The notes under the pieces: generated by a model
The model's database searches: none
What the model was told of the DNA's origin: nothing
The model's input: only the letters and a program-made list of their open reading frames with translations
NCBI GenBank assembly: GCA_001465015.1
Contig: LNEO01000200.1
Span: 1 to 64,000, forward strand
Reading direction: 5' to 3'
Source of the DNA: Deltaproteobacteria bacterium Ga0077539
GTDB taxonomy: Bacteria; Myxococcota_A; Polyangia; Polyangiales; Ga0077539
Length of the DNA: 64,000 bases
Position numbers and translations under genes: made by a program
Part shown: positions 61,780 to 64,000 of the stretch, piece after piece
How the letters are laid out: the number at the start of each line of letters is the position of its first letter
Position numbering within the stretch: the first letter of the stretch is position 1

Positions 61780-61941
61780 CAGCGCCCGCGAGCGTAGCGG
61801 AATCGCGACGAGAGAGTGAGGGCGACCCGCGGTCCCGATCGCTGACTGCGCGACAGCGGGGACGATGCGCCTCGGCCGATCGCGGGAGTGCCCGAGCGCC
61901 GCGGCTCGATGCCCGAGCGTCTCGAGTCGACGACACCGCTT

Positions 61942-61947
61942 TACTCT
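61942..61947 (+). promoter_or_regulatory. Candidate -10 element TACTCT
   Basis: TACTCT ends 15 bases before the ATG at 61963, with GCGAGAG as ribosome binding site between. Confidence 0.3.
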
Positions 61948-61962
61948 GCGAGAGTTCCGGCG

Positions 61963-62919
61963 ATGCCCAAGAAGCTCTGGCCTACACGCCCGCTGGAAAA
62001 AGACCCCTCACCCGATGACTATGCGGACCCCTCGCTCGAGATCACGCGGATCGTTCGAGCCCCAGATGGAGCGGCGATCTTCGCCGCGCGCTGCTGGGAC
62101 ATGGAGGACTTCGACCAGCAACACTCGGTGCTCTTTCGCGTACGCGACTTCGCCGAGCCAGGCGAGCGGCTCTGCGCGATCGACAAGCAGATCATGGACG
62201 TCGACCTTCGCGACGGCGCGCTGTGGGTGCTGGTCGAGGGGTCGCTGCATCGATTCTCCCTCGATGACCTGGCGAAGCCCGCCGAGTCGATCGCCCTGAA
62301 AGGCGAGGCGCAACGGGCGATGGCCTCTCTCGACAACGGCCAGCGCTACATCGTCGGCGACACCATCGCGTGGTTCGACGGAAAAAAGTGGCGCGAAGTC
62401 GAGACCGACGACGAGCTCGAGCTGCTCGCGGTCTGCGCGATGGGCGACGGCGCCGTGGCGGTGGGCGCAGACGGCGCCATCGTCTCGCTCCGCGACGGCA
62501 AGGCCGCTCGCATCGAGGTCGAGACCGACGAGCGACTCAACGGAGTGCGCGTTGATCGCGACAACACTCTGTGGATCGCCGGCGAAGGAGGCACACGGCT
62601 CCGCGGCCCGCTCTCGGCGCTCGCGCGAGTCGAGAGCGACTTCGAAGGCGACCTCAACGCCTCGTGCGTCTTTCGTGGTCAGGTGTACTGGAGCGCTGCG
62701 TTCGACGAAGGAGGGCTCTTTCGCGAGAGCGGCTCGAAGCTCGAGTGCGTGTTCGACGAGATCTGCTTCGACCTCACAGCCACCGAAGACGCCATCTACG
62801 TGGCGTCCGCAGCGCTCGCCGTTCGCTACACGCCCGACGACGTGCTCGTGGTCTCCATCGAGCACGACGACGAACGATCGCAGTGGGTGGCGCTCCCAGC
62901 CGAGCCCGTCGAAGAGTGA
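61963..62919 (+). CDS. Soluble beta-propeller-like protein
   Basis: A 318-residue protein with no signal peptide. About six repeating beta units of 40-45 residues each end in a motif such as ALWVLVEGSLHRF, GAVAVGADGAIVSLRDG, TLWIAGEGGTRLRG and AIYVASAALAVRY, which predicts a propeller of the NHL/YVTN kind. GCGAGAG precedes the ATG at 61963; a longer in-frame ATG at 61888 adds an Arg-rich stretch. It is divergent from the kinase-STAND gene, whose own outer part is a propeller. Function unknown. Confidence 0.75.
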   Translation: MPKKLWPTRPLEKDPSPDDYADPSLEITRIVRAPDGAAIFAARCWDMEDFDQQHSVLFRVRDFAEPGERLCAIDKQIMDVDLRDGALWVLVEGSLHRFSLDDLAKPAESIALKGEAQRAMASLDNGQRYIVGDTIAWFDGKKWREVETDDELELLAVCAMGDGAVAVGADGAIVSLRDGKAARIEVETDERLNGVRVDRDNTLWIAGEGGTRLRGPLSALARVESDFEGDLNASCVFRGQVYWSAAFDEGGLFRESGSKLECVFDEICFDLTATEDAIYVASAALAVRYTPDDVLVVSIEHDDERSQWVALPAEPVEE

Positions 62920-63122
62920 CCGCATCGGGGAGGGGAGCGGCGTCGCAACGGTGCGGACGCGCGACGGGCTACCGCGCCGGCGATCTGCGAGGAGCGCCCT
63001 GGGTCGAAGCACGCCGCACAGCGCCGTGACGTTCGACTGCGCTTGGCGAGGCGCGCGTTCGTTGCTCTCGCGTCGAGTCGCCCCGAATCGATCGAGAGAC
63101 CGACGATCGCTCTCGCAGCGTT

Positions 63123-63638
63123 TCAGCCCGTGAAGCGCACGTCGAAGCGCACTTTGACCGCGTCTTCGAGCTTGATCGCGCCGAGCGGAACCTTGGGCTG
63201 CGTCGCCTTCAGCGCCTCGAGCGAGATCATGCACTCTCCGCGAACCCGCGCGGCGGCTTCGGTGCGCTCGAGCTGAACCGGCAGCGAGACCTGCTGTCGA
63301 GCAGCGCCCGCGCTGACCGTAATGGTCGCGCGCGTTCCCGCGAGGGTGGCCTCGACTTGAATTGTGGAGACGCCGCGAAACACCTCGGCGGCGATCTTCT
63401 CTTCGATCTGCGCGCGGTCGCCCGGCGCCGGAGGCCCCCAGCGATCGGCGCCGTGCTTGCTCGACTCGTCGACGCGCATTGACCCGACGGTGCACGTCGC
63501 AACGCAGCGATCTTCGGAGACGAGCTCGCCTGCAATCGGCGCGAGTACGCGCAAGTCGTGCGCCAGAGACGCGAGCATCCCCTTGGCACGAGTCTCGATG
63601 ACGACGCGAGAACCAGCGGTGTCGATTCGGAGGGTCAT
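63123..63638 (-). CDS. YceI-like protein
   Basis: A 171-residue beta-rich protein. The start MTLRIDTAGSRVVIETRAKG with LASLAHDLRV and the end KATQPKVPLGAIKLEDAVK followed by VRFDVRF fit the YceI lipocalin-like fold, which binds isoprenoid or fatty chains. It lacks a signal peptide, unlike secreted YceI. Several Cys (RCVATC) are unusual. Assignment is moderate. It lies 75 bases downstream of the MYXO-CTERM gene on the same strand. Confidence 0.65.
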   Translation of the reverse strand: MTLRIDTAGSRVVIETRAKGMLASLAHDLRVLAPIAGELVSEDRCVATCTVGSMRVDESSKHGADRWGPPAPGDRAQIEEKIAAEVFRGVSTIQVEATLAGTRATITVSAGAARQQVSLPVQLERTEAAARVRGECMISLEALKATQPKVPLGAIKLEDAVKVRFDVRFTG

Positions 63639-63712
63639 TGCAGGGCGAGCGTCGTGGCACGAAGCGTTCCACCGGGGCGTTGCTGGTGAGGCAACGCCCG
63701 ATGGTGTGGCGA

Positions 63713-64000
63713 TCAACGACGGCGTCGTCGACCCATCGCCGCGGCGAGCGCCGCGGTGGCCGCGAGCGCGAGGAGCGCGCCAGGCGTGCTCGACGGACCC
63801 GCAGGAGCGCGGCACGCGCAACCGGAACGACGGAGGCCAGGACCGCCGAGATCGGCGTCCGCTGCAGTGCCTCGGCCGTCCATCACCCCGCCATCGGTCG
63901 GCGGGGGCGCAGCGCTGTCGGTCGCGCCAGGGTCGACGCCCGAGTCCGGCGGCGGATCGGGCATCGAAGGCGCGTCGTCGACGCAACGGCGCATCGCTCG
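63713..64000 (-). CDS. C-terminal end of a MYXO-CTERM-sorted protein, cut by the window edge
   Basis: The frame is open to the window edge, so the N-terminus lies outside. The visible 95 residues are Asp/Pro/Gly-rich and end with GCACRAP, a helix (GALLALAATAALAAAMG) and RRRRR: the tripartite MYXO-CTERM sorting tail, thought to be cut and the protein lipid-linked at the Cys in myxobacteria. It is a useful reference for the similar but internal tail in the protein at 18442. Confidence 0.8.
   Translation of the reverse strand, partial: RAMRRCVDDAPSMPDPPPDSGVDPGATDSAAPPPTDGGVMDGRGTAADADLGGPGLRRSGCACRAPAGPSSTPGALLALAATAALAAAMGRRRRR

Noticed and set aside
59806-61797. 663-residue plus-strand open frame opposite the kinase-STAND gene
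   Set aside because: It is a shadow of the kinase and NTPase codons; rich in Arg and Ser without recognisable motifs.

Overview
The window looks like a stretch of chromosome from a large-genome, GC-rich myxobacterium, most likely Myxococcota of the Polyangiales / Sandaracinaceae type. The reasons are the very high GC content, the many GTG starts and ATGA/GTGA gene overlaps, Asp/Gly/Thr-rich lipoproteins, MYXO-CTERM-like tails (Cys, membrane helix, Arg cluster), four Hanks-type Ser/Thr kinases, an FHA sigma-54 activator, and a DUF1592/DUF1552 secreted pair. No insertion sequence, prophage, CRISPR array or rRNA was seen. About 51 protein genes and two tRNA genes fill the window. Placement is inference from gene content; no database search was possible.

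Layout. 0.1-5.3 kb: a duplicated-module secreted protein, a ketopantoate-reductase-like protein and an MCE/Mla-type lipid transport locus (ATPase plus small exported protein, divergent from two MlaE permeases). 5.3-11.4 kb: group II PLP decarboxylase, multi-pass membrane kinase, and a membrane sulfatase-like hydrolase carrying HEAT repeats. 11.7-16.7 kb: DUF1592 lipoprotein with Tat-exported DUF1552 partner, CapA-like protein and a membrane protein. 16.8-25.9 kb: kinase, a 1664-residue fused surface protein, an RCC1 lipoprotein and a degenerate SDR. 26.2-28.8 kb: tRNA-Cys, a membrane protein, a formylglycine-generating-enzyme-like protein and an unknown. 28.9-32.9 kb: tail-anchored kinase, FHA sigma-54 activator and a lipoprotein behind a good -24/-12 promoter. 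33.3-36.4 kb: a lipoprotein and a chimera of lipoprotein/PDZ domain with a NuoH-like membrane domain. 36.4-39.8 kb: an operon of a DBR1-like metallophosphoesterase, a PstS-like binding protein and a histidine kinase. 40-44 kb: small membrane protein, esterase, alcohol-dehydrogenase-like protein, MlaF- and MlaD-like genes. 44.2-51.7 kb: tRNA-Leu with promoter and terminator, lipoproteins, citrate synthase with a repeat tail, ABC-2 exporter and RecQ. 51.8-57.1 kb: SpeD translationally coupled to an HD-GYP-like/receiver/DUF4388 protein, lipoprotein plus MlaE, methyltransferase and a membrane protein. 57.1-64 kb: a 1564-residue kinase-STAND-propeller protein, a propeller-like protein, a YceI-like protein and a MYXO-CTERM protein cut by the window edge.

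How the parts may work together. MCE/Mla components lie in three separate places: two permeases plus an ATPase at 2.3-5.3 kb, an ATPase plus MlaD at 42.1-43.9 kb, and a permease with a lipoprotein at 54.3-55.8 kb. No single locus has the full set, so shared use of parts is possible. Signalling genes (kinases, FHA activator, histidine kinase, degenerate receiver/HD-GYP protein) are spread between exported proteins. Several genes have a TANNNT element only 9-20 bases before the start codon, which suggests short or absent leaders.

The items most worth following up are the lipoprotein-PDZ-NuoH chimera, the kinase with a long Ser/Thr-rich insert in its activation segment, the DBR1-like phosphoesterase with GNNE in place of GNHE, the fusion past a MYXO-CTERM tail, and the sigma-54 promoter beside the FHA activator. 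Start codons are stated as uncertain where no ribosome binding site decides them.
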